This document shows, one piece after another, positions 17,855 through 26,224 of a stretch of DNA of 64,000 nucleotides (positions within the stretch are counted from its first letter, which is position 1; each line of letters starts with the position of its first letter). The stretch is taken from assembly GCA_035294305.1 (NCBI GenBank), contig DATGLD010000001.1:1-64000 (forward strand). The letters are read 5' to 3'. Both the position numbers and the translations under genes were made by a program. The stretch is from DASRBN01 sp035294305. Lineage in GTDB: Bacteria; Chloroflexota; Ktedonobacteria; Ktedonobacterales; Ktedonobacteraceae. Below the pieces are notes generated by a model. It did no database searches and was not told the DNA's origin. It saw only the letters and a program-made list of their open reading frames with translations.

Positions 17855-19072
17855 TTAATCTTCATTACCTGTATCTCGTATGCTGACTTGCCGGCGTTTC
17901 GGTACGATAATCAATATGAGTAGCGGAGCCAGCCCCAACAACCCGACTCCTGCCAGCAGACCAAAGCGGCTGGCAACCAGCCCTACAATCCCTGGCAGAA
18001 CGATCTCAAATGGCGCTCCTAAGCCAATCACCGTGCGTACCATGGCGGAATGTCCCGGCTGGCGGGCATATGCTTCGGCCTGCGCAATTGGATAAAGACC
18101 AGAGGCTCCCAGGCTCATTACAAAGAGCGAACAGGCCACCAGCCAGATGGAATGCAGGGCTAGAAATCCAATCATGCCGGGCAGCGTCAGCAGAGCCAGG
18201 CCTATCAGGAGCCGGTGAGCAGCGATGCGCTTCACGAGCCGATCCAGGAGAATCAATCCTAGAAACCCACCAATCATATGGATAACAATCACCAGGCCGA
18301 TTACCGCTTCGCTCACACGTAACACATCGTGCAGGTAGAGAGCCGCGAAACCAACGAATATCTCATCCAGCATCGTTGGTAAAATGGCAAGGATCGCCCA
18401 GCGCAACAGGAGTGGGTCTCGTAGCGCATTACGCAAGCTTTTTAGTATGCCAATCGATTCGGCTTCCTCTTCATTATGGGGTGAGGAGACTGGACGCGGA
18501 AAGGGCTGCAAACAGAGAATCGTTGCCACTGCTAACCACAGGCCCACAGCTAACCAGCACAACGCTGTCCAGCCCATACTCAGCGTGACAAAAGCTGAGA
18601 CGACCAGGGGTGAGAGCAAATCACCGATACTGCTCATCAATGTCCAGCGCGTCATCGTTCGCATGCCATCCCCTGGCGCGCTGTCGATCAAAGCCGCTTC
18701 CGAGAGTCCCACCGCTGTGCCGATGGCCGGATACAGCACAATAAACACGAACAATAACCAGCCGAAGCTGCGTATAGTTCCGGCCTGCGCAAAATCGCAG
18801 GCCAGTACAAGCAGACCTCCCAGGATCCACCAGCGTTTTGAGCCGCGGTCGCTTACCAGGTTAATGATTGGCTCGAGAATCATACTCGAGATGGCTCCGG
18901 CGCTGAAAAGCAATCCCACCTGCGCGTATGTCAGTCCCAATTGATCGCGCAAGAGCGGCAGACCTACGACCAGAAATCCCGTAATCAGCTCATCAAACAG
19001 GCCCATACTGAGCAATATCAGGCGTAATGGCAAAAAATTCCGGAATCGCGAAACGATATATGAATTGAACAT
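17855..19072 (-). CDS. MFS transporter
   Basis: This 405-residue major facilitator protein has about 12 hydrophobic helices and the cytoplasmic loop 2-3 signature in the form NLVSDRGSKRWW. A central loop (FPRPVSSPHNEEEAES) separates the two six-helix halves. The ATG at 19072 is favoured because GAGAGGAA precedes it and the first helix follows shortly; a longer frame to 19189 adds a non-hydrophobic leader. Substrate is unknown, and the neighbours give no hint. Confidence 0.85.
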   Translation of the reverse strand: MFNSYIVSRFRNFLPLRLILLSMGLFDELITGFLVVGLPLLRDQLGLTYAQVGLLFSAGAISSMILEPIINLVSDRGSKRWWILGGLLVLACDFAQAGTIRSFGWLLFVFIVLYPAIGTAVGLSEAALIDSAPGDGMRTMTRWTLMSSIGDLLSPLVVSAFVTLSMGWTALCWLAVGLWLAVATILCLQPFPRPVSSPHNEEEAESIGILKSLRNALRDPLLLRWAILAILPTMLDEIFVGFAALYLHDVLRVSEAVIGLVIVIHMIGGFLGLILLDRLVKRIAAHRLLIGLALLTLPGMIGFLALHSIWLVACSLFVMSLGASGLYPIAQAEAYARQPGHSAMVRTVIGLGAPFEIVLPGIVGLVASRFGLLAGVGLLGLAPLLILIIVPKRRQVSIRDTGNED

Positions 19073-19191
19073 GCAGGATATATTCCTCTCTGAAAACGCA
19101 TACGTGATATCAAAATGGCGGCGTTTTATGAATGCATTTTCAGAGAAGGAGGGGCGCGCGAATGCAAGCGCGAGGGTTTGCTGGCGCACTG

Positions 19192-19215
19192 AATAGAGCC
19201 GGGACAGGCTCTATT
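19192..19215 (-). terminator. Hairpin downstream of the 88-residue gene
   Basis: AATAGAGCC and GGCTCTATT form a perfect 9-bp stem around a 6-base loop. On the minus strand it lies about 100 bases after the small gene's stop and before the MFS gene. Confidence 0.4.
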
Positions 19216-19313
19216 GCGGGGAAAAGGCTCACAAAGATTTGCGAACCTCAGATAGTATTGAAGCTGAAAAAGTTAGCAGGGACTACGAGTACTCATATGA
19301 ATGTACGGACTCC

Positions 19314-19580
19314 TCATGCTAAAGGATGTTCCTTACCATTGTGTAAGGCTAGAGAATCAAAATCCTCCCATGGATTACGCAAGGTAGGAGTAGCGAGTAA
19401 GGGCAACATAGGTGAGTTTTTCGGAAGCTCCAGGATACGCGCAATAAGACTCTCAGGCGGCTCTAGTATTTGTAATTTATCAAAGAGCACATCCACATCA
19501 TCCTTAGGCAATGGGGCATCCGTTAAGCCGCTATCTGAAGAGGTATCATTTAATGCATAGATATCTGGAGCAAATCGCAT
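19314..19580 (-). CDS. Small hypothetical protein
   Basis: This is an 88-residue acidic protein without membrane helices. The central part, VDVLFDKLQILEPPESLIARIL, resembles the ELPPPEELVARIL-type linkers found in short anti-sigma-like proteins, but no zinc-binding cysteines are present. GGGAG sits upstream of the ATG. It is divergent from the ECF sigma gene that starts 360 bases away. I do not recognise a family; a regulatory link with the sigma factor is speculation from position. Confidence 0.55.
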   Translation of the reverse strand: MRFAPDIYALNDTSSDSGLTDAPLPKDDVDVLFDKLQILEPPESLIARILELPKNSPMLPLLATPTLRNPWEDFDSLALHNGKEHPLA

Positions 19581-19795
19581 AGCTCACTCCCTTTTCCTTA
19601 CAACACTAACTATCTCTTCTATTAGTACGTAATAGATCACAAGGAAGTTTCAGTTTTCTCATCGAAATTTAAAGCGTTGTGCGCCTTTCTGATTTTTTTC
19701 TTATTTTTGTTTCTAAGAGCTGAGCAGTTTTTAATAAGATCCTCGTGGAAGGACTGTTCTTGATTGCATAGCCCTGGCTCGTGCCCGAAAGGGAC

Positions 19796-19824
19796 TTGCC
19801 TATTGAGTATCCTCGTGTTACACT
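19796..19824 (+). promoter_or_regulatory. Sigma-A-type promoter upstream of the ECF sigma gene
   Basis: TTGCCT (19796-19801) and TACACT (19819-19824) have 17-base spacing. The gap 19581-19939 holds no gene; the transcript would carry a leader of about 110 bases before the sigma start. Confidence 0.5.
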
Positions 19825-19939
19825 GCTAGCAAGAGATTACAACTTTTTTAGGCACCTGTCGTATGTATAGTAAGGAAAAGGTTTTTTCTATTAAAACCAT
19901 ATGGTTACTAAAGAAAATAGATAATGAGCGGTGAGAGAA

Positions 19940-20719
19940 ATGGAATCGACACTAAATCCTTCAGGGGCCCTGGAAGTCTTTGGACCTCTGGCGAGGCCGG
20001 CGCGTAAGTCACGCCGGCAAAGTACCGGGACAGTCTCATCCCAGGGTATTTTAAGCCAGGACCAGGTAGTGAGTAGCGATACTTCGGCAGCAATGCAAAG
20101 TATACCCGGCGTCTATACGCGAGGAGCTGTCGAGGAGTTGAGCGACGCGGAGCTTGTCGAACTGGTACTTACCGGTACGCAGGAGGCTTTCGAGGTACTT
20201 GTCGAGCGCTATAAAGATGCTGTCCAGAACCTTGCTTATCGAATGCTGAGTAATGTCACGGAGGCCGAAGATGTCACGCAGGAAGTCTTTGTACGCGCAT
20301 ACACTCAGCTTTCCACATACAAACCCGCGCATAAATTTAGCACCTGGCTGCTTTCGATCGCCTCACACCTGGCTATTGACCAGCTGCGGCGCCGGCGTTT
20401 TCTCGCGTTACCGTTAGAAGATGTCCCATTCCTGGAATGGATTACCGATCTCGGCGCGGGCCCGGAACAATCGGCGCTGGAGGGAGAGCAGCACGACGAA
20501 ATCCAGGCCTACTTACAGAAGCTGCCCAGCAAGTATCGTGCCGTTATAGTGCTGCGTTACTGGTACGACTTATCTTATGAAGAAATTGCCATGGCTCTTA
20601 ACCTGACACCGGCTCTGGTCAAAGCCCGCTTACACCGCGCGCGTGAGCTACTGGCTCGCTACATACAAGAAAACAAAGAGAACGAGGAGGAGCAGAGCGA
20701 TGCGTTGCCACGACGCTGA
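19940..20719 (+). CDS. ECF RNA polymerase sigma factor
   Basis: This is a sigma-70 family factor of the ECF type, 259 residues from the ATG at 19940 (a GTG at 19931 would add three). After an unusually long hydrophilic leader of about 75 residues comes sigma region 2, with LVERYKDAVQNLAYRML and EDVTQEVFVRAYTQL. Region 4 has LPSKYRAVIVLRYWYDLSYEEIA followed by the helix-turn-helix ALVKARLHRARELLARY. It directs RNA polymerase to specific promoters under control of a membrane partner. The downstream gene overlaps it by 20 bases and encodes a two-helix membrane protein, the usual position for an anti-sigma factor. The leader is unusual for the class. Confidence 0.92.
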   Translation: MESTLNPSGALEVFGPLARPARKSRRQSTGTVSSQGILSQDQVVSSDTSAAMQSIPGVYTRGAVEELSDAELVELVLTGTQEAFEVLVERYKDAVQNLAYRMLSNVTEAEDVTQEVFVRAYTQLSTYKPAHKFSTWLLSIASHLAIDQLRRRRFLALPLEDVPFLEWITDLGAGPEQSALEGEQHDEIQAYLQKLPSKYRAVIVLRYWYDLSYEEIAMALNLTPALVKARLHRARELLARYIQENKENEEEQSDALPRR

Positions 20720-21245
20720 CCATCGGCTCACCGCTCAAGATGCAAGGGAAGTTGCGCAGCCAGACACCTCGCCGGTACAGGAACAGCTGGTTGAGCGTGG
20801 CACTGCCCATCCATCAGGACAACCCCCGCAGCATCTCGATAACATGCTCCAGCCCCCGTTGTCGCGCATGTACCAGCCGATATCGACCTACCGTATCATG
20901 CAGGCAGTACAGCAGCAAAGGCAGATAACCCGGCAGCTTGAGGAAATTCGTACTCAACAGAAGGCCCGCCTGCGCATCCTTCCACCGGTATTGGTAGTGA
21001 CTTTTTCGCTGGCAGGTGGGCTGGCGGTGTCGGCATTGATACTGGCCTTTTTCCGGCCCGACATACTGGTAAGAATGCTCTCATTGATGGGTGATGTGAT
21101 TGCCGCCTTTTTTGTGGCCGGGCAGTATTTGCAGGTAGGGTTGGCGTTCATCACGGGCAATAGTTTGATTCTATCAGGGATAGCACTTGTCCTGGTGGTC
21201 ATGATGGGAATGTGGCTTCGCTTGATGCGTTATCCACAAACGTAG
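20700..21245 (+). CDS. Membrane protein, putative anti-sigma partner
   Basis: This 181-residue protein overlaps the sigma gene by 20 bases, with GGAGGAGC upstream of its ATG, so expression is likely coupled. It has an N-terminal soluble part of about 95 residues and two membrane helices at about 100-120 and 150-173. The N-terminus begins MRCHDADHRLTAQ, reminiscent of the MRCxEAxxxL opening of zinc anti-sigma domains, but the remaining Cys/His ligands are missing. Anti-sigma function is therefore an inference from position and topology. The stop codon (21243-21245) lies inside a copy of the dispersed CGTAGGGACA repeat, so the repeat may have set the C-terminus. Confidence 0.7.
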   Translation: MRCHDADHRLTAQDAREVAQPDTSPVQEQLVERGTAHPSGQPPQHLDNMLQPPLSRMYQPISTYRIMQAVQQQRQITRQLEEIRTQQKARLRILPPVLVVTFSLAGGLAVSALILAFFRPDILVRMLSLMGDVIAAFFVAGQYLQVGLAFITGNSLILSGIALVLVVMMGMWLRLMRYPQT

Positions 21246-21312
21246 GGACAATGCCTGCGCCTGTCCTCACCTGGGTAACGGACACTCCGTAGGGACAGCG
21301 CCTGGCGCCTGT
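21241..21312. repeat. Two half-copies of the GTAGGGACAGCGCC palindrome
   Basis: CGTAGGGACAATGCCTGCGC starts at 21241 and the closely related CGTAGGGACAGCGCCTGGCG at 21288. Bases 21288-21308 equal the left arm of the palindrome at 50619-50639. The first copy contains the stop codon of the upstream gene. Confidence 0.7.
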
Positions 21313-21352
21313 CTGCGCGTCCATTTCGGAATGTGTGGTGTAGAAGGCGAAG

Positions 21353-21374
21353 ATCATGGTTGCCTAACCATGAT
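21353..21374 (+). promoter_or_regulatory. Hairpin abutting the ribosome binding site of the bactofilin-like gene
   Basis: ATCATGGTT-GCCT-AACCATGAT is a perfect 9-bp stem with a tetraloop. It ends one base before the AGGGAG site (21376-21380 core) of the gene starting at 21388, so it could influence translation or mark the 5' end of a message. Confidence 0.4.
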
Positions 21375-21387
21375 AGGGAGTTCCTGT

Positions 21388-22371
21388 ATGCGTAACACTG
21401 GACATACACCCTGGGTCCTGTTGGTGTTGTTTGGGCTGTTCCTGATCCTGGTTCTTCCAATCGGCGGGCCCCAAAATCTACTGGCGCAGTTTATACCAAC
21501 AATCGTACAGGCGTCTGCCAGACAGAGCGAGGGTCCTGCAAGCCAATGTACAACGAGTCATGAAGGGCCATCTTTTGGAGGAACGCTTGTTATCAATGGG
21601 CAAGAAGTAATATGCAGCGACATAACCTCATTCGGTGGGGTCATTACTATTAAGGGCCAGGTACGCGGCGATGTAGTTGCTTTCGGCAGTAGTGTCATTA
21701 TTGATGGCAGCGTTACCGGAAATGTAGACCTGTATGGAAGCAGCGCTGTCCTGCACAATGGTTCCCAGGTACATGGGAATATTCTTCTGTATGGAGGCAG
21801 TTATTATAAAGACAAAGGGGCGGTGTTTGATGGACGGCCTATTTACAATTCAGGGCGCTTCGGTTGGTTTTTTGGCAGTGGTGGCACATTCAGTTTCCCT
21901 TTATTGTCTATCCTCACATGGGTAGCGCTGGGTCTGATATTCACTCTACTACTCCCCGAACATGTAATGTTAGTGCGCACAACGGCGGAAACTAATAAGG
22001 GCCGCAGTTTCGTTGTCGGATTGTTAACGATATTGATTGCTCCGGCTGTCCTGGTTGTATTGATAGCGCTTATTCTGCCTATTCCGTTAGCAATTATAGT
22101 AGCATTAGGGCTGGTTGCGGCATGGGCTTTGGGAACGGTGGCAGTCGGATGGCTCGTCGGCGAACACCTGATACATGCTATAGCGCCGCACTACAATACA
22201 CGCACTGTGCAACTGGTGGTTGGATTGACAGTGCTAACGCTGGCAGGCGCATTGCCCCTGATTGGCTGGTTTATTACGATAGTAGTCGGATTGTTAGGAC
22301 TTGGAGCAGTCCTCTTAAGCCGTTTTGGGACGCGGCTTTATGGGCGGCCCAAGGGGCCCTTGAATCTCTGA
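21388..22371 (+). CDS. Bactofilin-like polymer-forming domain fused to membrane domain
   Basis: This is a 327-residue protein. A signal-anchor helix (about 8-27) is followed by an extracytoplasmic region with a short beta-helix-like domain, where strands repeat in the form GGVITIKGQVRGDVVAFG, VIIDGSVTGNVDLYG and AVLHNGSQVHGNILLYGG (about 75-145), typical of DUF583/bactofilin folds. Four to five hydrophobic helices follow (about 165-320). Bactofilin domains polymerise; here the domain would lie outside the cytoplasm, tethered to a membrane domain. It follows the sigma/anti-sigma pair on the same strand and may belong to an envelope-stress response (inference). The ATG at 21388 has AGGGAG; an upstream frame to 21331 lacks a site. 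Confidence 0.75.
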   Translation: MRNTGHTPWVLLVLFGLFLILVLPIGGPQNLLAQFIPTIVQASARQSEGPASQCTTSHEGPSFGGTLVINGQEVICSDITSFGGVITIKGQVRGDVVAFGSSVIIDGSVTGNVDLYGSSAVLHNGSQVHGNILLYGGSYYKDKGAVFDGRPIYNSGRFGWFFGSGGTFSFPLLSILTWVALGLIFTLLLPEHVMLVRTTAETNKGRSFVVGLLTILIAPAVLVVLIALILPIPLAIIVALGLVAAWALGTVAVGWLVGEHLIHAIAPHYNTRTVQLVVGLTVLTLAGALPLIGWFITIVVGLLGLGAVLLSRFGTRLYGRPKGPLNL

Positions 22372-22480
22372 TGATTGCTTTTATCGACCTGGAGCGGAGC
22401 TCATCTCTCTACAGGACGAAATTGACCCGGTACAAATATATTGGAAAGTTGGGACGGACACCAGGAAGCAGCGGCAGAGG

Positions 22481-22504
22481 GTAGGGACAGGTACAAGACC
22501 TGTC
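22481..22504. repeat. Short palindrome of the GGGACAGG family
   Basis: GGACAGGT-ACAAG-ACCTGTCC lies at 22483-22503 and is preceded by GGGTAG as in the larger copies. It sits in the 208-base gap before the RlmD-like gene. Confidence 0.55.
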
Positions 22505-22579
22505 CTCCTGGAAGCTCAAAGATAGGCACAGGGCTTTGTTCTGACCCCCTCTGCCCGCAGGTGTGCCGCCGAGGTGTAT

Positions 22580-23935
22580 ATGAGCATTGACGTTGAACTA
22601 ACCGATCTCGCCTACGGTGGAGATGCCGTGGGCCGTTACGAGGGGCGAGTACTCTTTGTACCTGGAGGAATCCCCGGTGAACGGGTGCGTGTAGAGGTTG
22701 TCGAAGAGCGTCGCGGACACGCGCGCGCGGCCCTTTTAGAAATCCTGCGTCCCGCCCCTGAGCGAATCGAACCGGCCTATCCTCTGCTCACGGATAGTGG
22801 TTGCCAGTGGCAACATATCGCCTACCCCGCGCAACTGACCTGGAAAGCACACATTGTGCGCCAGCTTCTTGTACGCATTGGCAAGCAGCCCGACGCGCTT
22901 GTCCACCCCACTATTGGCATGCCTGCCGCTAGCTCGGCCTGGGGCTATCGCAACATCGCATTATTTTCAATCGGCCCGGAAGGAGAAGTGGGCTTCAAAC
23001 TCACCGACAGCCATGACGTCCAGGACCTCGCAACGTGCGAATTATTACATCCTGCCCTGGATATGGTTTATCAACGAGTGCGCGGCAAGCTCAAAGCCTA
23101 TTTCGGCGATTCTCTCCCTCAAATGATCCAGGGCTTTACCATACGCGGCGCTATCGGCGCGGTCAGCACGCCCAGCTCAAATGCCGAGACCGTAAAGGCT
23201 GTGCCCACACTGCTCTGCATGCATGCGCGTCCCGGTTCAACAATTGAAGCGCCGCAGCAGCTGGCGCAGGAACTCATGACCATCGCTCCTGGCATTGTCG
23301 GCGTCATCATTGAGCGCGTCGGTGGGCGTTACGGTCGTGTCGTGGCAGGCCAGGAGTTTTTGACCGATGTTGTGTCCGGTCGCCGCTTCCGGGTCTCTGC
23401 CGATTCTTTCTTCCAGGTCAACATGGTACAGACCCCTGTGCTGGTCGATCGTGCTATCGCTATGCTGGAGCCCCAACGCAACGATACGGTGCTGGACGGC
23501 TACAGCGGGGTAGGTCTCTTCTCGGCATTCCTGGCAGCCCGCGCCGGTCGTGTGATTGCCATCGAATCGCAGCCCAGTGCAGTGATGGATGCGCGAGCCA
23601 ACGCCACCCTGAACAACCAGAATAATATTACGACGCTGGAAGGAACCTTAGAGCGACTCCTGGGCCAGTTGTATTACCGCCGCGAACGAATTGACCTGGC
23701 GCTGGTCGATCCGCCGCGCGCCGGTTGTCACCCCAAGGCATTACAGGCCCTACAATCGCTTGCCCCGCGTGTCATCTGTTACGTCTCGTGCGATCCCAGT
23801 ACGCTGGCGCGCGATATCTCTACACTCTGTGGCAGTGAGCGCTACCACCTCGTGGCGGCCCAGCCCATCGATATGTTCCCCCAGACATACCATATCGAAT
23901 GCATCGCATTGCTGGCACGTACAGGGATGAGATAA
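22580..23935 (+). CDS. RlmD/TrmA-type RNA uracil-C5 methyltransferase
   Basis: This 451-residue enzyme has an N-terminal TRAM domain (about 1-57; LTDLAYGGDAVGRYEGRVLFVPG), a central domain, and a C-terminal Rossmann methyltransferase with DGYSGVGLFSAFLA and DPPRAGCHPKALQAL. The nucleophilic Cys is in YVSCDPSTLARDI. It probably methylates a uridine in 23S rRNA. The iron-sulfur motif typical of RlmD (CxxxxxCGGC) is reduced here to DSGCQWQHI, with only one of the clustered cysteines left, so the 4Fe-4S cluster is probably absent. GAGG lies upstream of the ATG at 22580. The stop codon lies inside a long inverted repeat shared with the converging gene. Confidence 0.92.
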   Translation: MSIDVELTDLAYGGDAVGRYEGRVLFVPGGIPGERVRVEVVEERRGHARAALLEILRPAPERIEPAYPLLTDSGCQWQHIAYPAQLTWKAHIVRQLLVRIGKQPDALVHPTIGMPAASSAWGYRNIALFSIGPEGEVGFKLTDSHDVQDLATCELLHPALDMVYQRVRGKLKAYFGDSLPQMIQGFTIRGAIGAVSTPSSNAETVKAVPTLLCMHARPGSTIEAPQQLAQELMTIAPGIVGVIIERVGGRYGRVVAGQEFLTDVVSGRRFRVSADSFFQVNMVQTPVLVDRAIAMLEPQRNDTVLDGYSGVGLFSAFLAARAGRVIAIESQPSAVMDARANATLNNQNNITTLEGTLERLLGQLYYRRERIDLALVDPPRAGCHPKALQALQSLAPRVICYVSCDPSTLARDISTLCGSERYHLVAAQPIDMFPQTYHIECIALLARTGMR

Positions 23936-23997
23936 GAACCGGGGTAATAAACCGGCCAGGCGCCCATACGCGCACTGGCCGGTTCTTATCTCATCCC
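23924..23997. terminator. Perfect 19-bp inverted repeat between converging genes
   Basis: The arms 23924-23942 and 23979-23997 are exact reverse complements. The left arm includes the stop codon of the RlmD-like gene, and the right arm ends three bases before the end of the PH/PASTA gene. Inside, AACCGGCCAG (23950-23959) pairs with CTGGCCGGTT (23975-23984) as an alternative hairpin. It probably acts as a bidirectional terminator. Confidence 0.65.
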
Positions 23998-24000
23998 CCT

Positions 24001-25560
24001 TCACTTACTTAGTAGCACCCGAATCTCTGGTCGCTCGCCTGTATCAGGATCGACATGAATCACAGCCCCGGCCGGCGGTTCCTGGCTTACGATCATGCCT
24101 GCTGGAATTTGAGGATAAGATGGGACTTCCCCTATGGGAACCACCTTCATGCCAAACTCTTCGGCCCGTTCCACCGCTGTCAACAAATCCAACTTCTGTA
24201 AATTCGGTACTCCACGGTTGACCATCTGCTTTTCGAGTACCGTCACAACAGTGCTGAACCACTCGTTCAACTCTTGCTTGCGTTTATTACTTTGCTCGAT
24301 CTTGTCTACCTTCTCTTTGTGCCCCTTGATGGCGTAGATCTTATCTTGAATGAAGAAAGGATGATCAATATGGGTCATTTTAATGTCAGGACTTGAACCC
24401 GGCGTCTCAACATAAACGTCCCCATATCCAAGCAAGAACTCAAAGACATTGCTCATCCTTACCTTGACATCGCGGATATTCCTGTACTCCGTCTCGTCAC
24501 GGGCCTCGAAAAAGAAGATAAACTTGCGCTCGATATCGATGATGCGCTTGTTCGTTAGAATGAACACATCGTCAACGTAATTGATGATGGTCAGTAGGAT
24601 GGCGATAATTAAGAGCAGCACCGCGGCCACAACAAACCCGGTAAACTGATGCGGGAGATAGATGATGCCCACCAGTCCCAGCAGAAGGAGCAACACAGGT
24701 ACAAAAAGGCGCATGGCAAGTACATACCTGGACCGCTGAATGTACATAACGGTAAATTCGTCGGTTTGATAGTGAACATCCGCGGGAATACGCAGCGGCC
24801 CTCCAAATGTGCGCAACGGACCTCGCCGCCCCTCTGGCTTTTGCCGGCGTGTGTATTTCGCATCCGCGTCCTGCAGCTTTGGGACCTCTTCCTCTTTCGC
24901 GAGCCTCGAAAGTACCTCATCCAGCTCCGGGTTGGCGGGTCTAGGCGGCTTTGCTTTGGCTTTTTTGGCCGCTTTATATGCTTCGGAGACGCCCAGGATG
25001 GCGTCTCTTATCGCCTTGGGGTTGGGCACATCCTTGATATCTAGACGACCACCCACCAGATAGACATGGACCGTACCATAAGATGCCAGGAAACTCATAG
25101 GAGTGGTGCGGTCGATCCCCACCTGCTGTACCCTATCCAGGCCCGTTTCCTGGCGTGTTTGTTGCAGGAAACCGCGCCAGGTCAGAATACGCTTATTGGT
25201 GATAATATCGACTTCGAGCCACCAGAGAATGAGGTCCTTGTAAATGAAGTAGGCCGCAGTGATGATAACAAGTAGCCCGGCGAGCAGAGTTAAAAACGTG
25301 AAGAGGGGCTTCAGCGTTGTTTGACCAACATCTACCCCGAGCAAGATGATAAGCAGGAGCAGAGAACCAAGAAAAGGTAAGGCGGACCTGATAAGAAACC
25401 AGGGATGTCTACGCACCACTTTCCTGACTACTTCATCCGGCTCCTGGCCACGGAAATGCAATTGCTTGTCACGGCCACGCCACAACTGGCGCAAACCACC
25501 ATGAACGCGTCTGGGACGCCATGCCTCATCAGGTGCCTGTTGGGGTGCATTGCTGCTCAT
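24001..25560 (-). CDS. Membrane protein with two PH-like domains and a C-terminal PASTA domain
   Basis: This 519-residue protein has two copies of the bacterial PH (bPH2/YdbT-like) arrangement. Each has a pair of membrane helices (about 58-110 and 285-330) followed by a PH segment with ITNKRILTWRGF and LTNKRIIDIERKF. A coiled, charged linker (about 205-245) separates them. The C-terminal 70 residues (VPNLQKLDLLTAVERAEEFG to the end, with IVSQEPPAGAVIHV) form a single PASTA-like domain. PASTA domains usually sense peptidoglycan fragments on kinases or penicillin-binding proteins, so fusion to PH domains is unusual. If PASTA is extracellular, topology must allow it. GAGGTGAG precedes the ATG. 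It follows the CvpA-like gene on the same strand. Confidence 0.8.
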   Translation of the reverse strand: MSSNAPQQAPDEAWRPRRVHGGLRQLWRGRDKQLHFRGQEPDEVVRKVVRRHPWFLIRSALPFLGSLLLLIILLGVDVGQTTLKPLFTFLTLLAGLLVIITAAYFIYKDLILWWLEVDIITNKRILTWRGFLQQTRQETGLDRVQQVGIDRTTPMSFLASYGTVHVYLVGGRLDIKDVPNPKAIRDAILGVSEAYKAAKKAKAKPPRPANPELDEVLSRLAKEEEVPKLQDADAKYTRRQKPEGRRGPLRTFGGPLRIPADVHYQTDEFTVMYIQRSRYVLAMRLFVPVLLLLLGLVGIIYLPHQFTGFVVAAVLLLIIAILLTIINYVDDVFILTNKRIIDIERKFIFFFEARDETEYRNIRDVKVRMSNVFEFLLGYGDVYVETPGSSPDIKMTHIDHPFFIQDKIYAIKGHKEKVDKIEQSNKRKQELNEWFSTVVTVLEKQMVNRGVPNLQKLDLLTAVERAEEFGMKVVPIGEVPSYPQIPAGMIVSQEPPAGAVIHVDPDTGERPEIRVLLSK

Positions 25561-25583
25561 TTACTCACCTCGGTCTTTGGAGC

Positions 25584-25651
25584 GGACGACTGCCGCGTAG
25601 AGTGCGGATAGGTAGAGACACACCTTGTCGCATTCTACGCGGCAGTCGTCC
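25584..25651. repeat. 23-bp palindrome of the ACGACTGCCGCGTAG family
   Basis: The arms 25584-25606 and 25629-25651 are reverse complements with a single mismatch (a G-U pair in RNA). They enclose a 22-base loop. The element fills the gap between the CvpA-like gene and the PH/PASTA gene, so a strong hairpin would form in a shared transcript. Confidence 0.75.
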
Positions 25652-26224
25652 CTACTTTTTTCCTGAGCCGCCTTTCTTCGCATTCGCCGCTATCAGGCCT
25701 GCGATGACCGCCACTACCGCTACTACAAAGATAATCAACAAATAATTGCCCACCTGGCTCTGACTGGGTGTATTCACACCGACCGTAATCAGAGGAGATT
25801 TGGCAAAGACATTTGTTACATACTCAATCAAAGCATAGCCGGTGATAACTGCCGGGATCACTCCTAGAAAACGTTCGGCAGGCGTAGCCGGCTTTGGAAA
25901 TGCCCTGTTACCAATAATATACCCCAAACCGACAATAACAACAAAGGCGATGATAGTCACCACAAGTACATTTACATCTGTAGGAGTCGGCGGTGTTTTT
26001 GTAGAGGATGAGTTGCCACCGGCGATGATTTGCAGAATGATGGGAAAACGCACAAAAATGAAATCTGCGAGCCCCTTTCCGCCTCCCAGGTATAAAAATA
26101 ACACACCCGCCAGCGAAAATGCCATTGAGACTATCTCACGACGCCATCCCCGCATAAAGCCCAGCACACCAAAAGCAAGCATGGCTATGAAAAAGCACTG
26201 CGGTGCCGTTAGTAACAACGCCAT
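25652..26224 (-). CDS. CvpA-like membrane protein
   Basis: This 190-residue protein has four hydrophobic helices: about 6-24, 30-48, 85-103 and 160-182. The first part, FGVLGFMRGWRREIVSMAFSLAGVLFLYLGG, matches the start of CvpA (colicin V production) family proteins, where GxxRGxxxE is typical. CvpA proteins affect envelope function and secretion, but their activity is not defined. A lysine/glycine tail (KKGGSGKK) ends it. AGGGAGGGG lies about 12 bases upstream. The next gene on the strand encodes the PH/PASTA protein. Confidence 0.7.
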   Translation of the reverse strand: MALLLTAPQCFFIAMLAFGVLGFMRGWRREIVSMAFSLAGVLFLYLGGGKGLADFIFVRFPIILQIIAGGNSSSTKTPPTPTDVNVLVVTIIAFVVIVGLGYIIGNRAFPKPATPAERFLGVIPAVITGYALIEYVTNVFAKSPLITVGVNTPSQSQVGNYLLIIFVVAVVAVIAGLIAANAKKGGSGKK

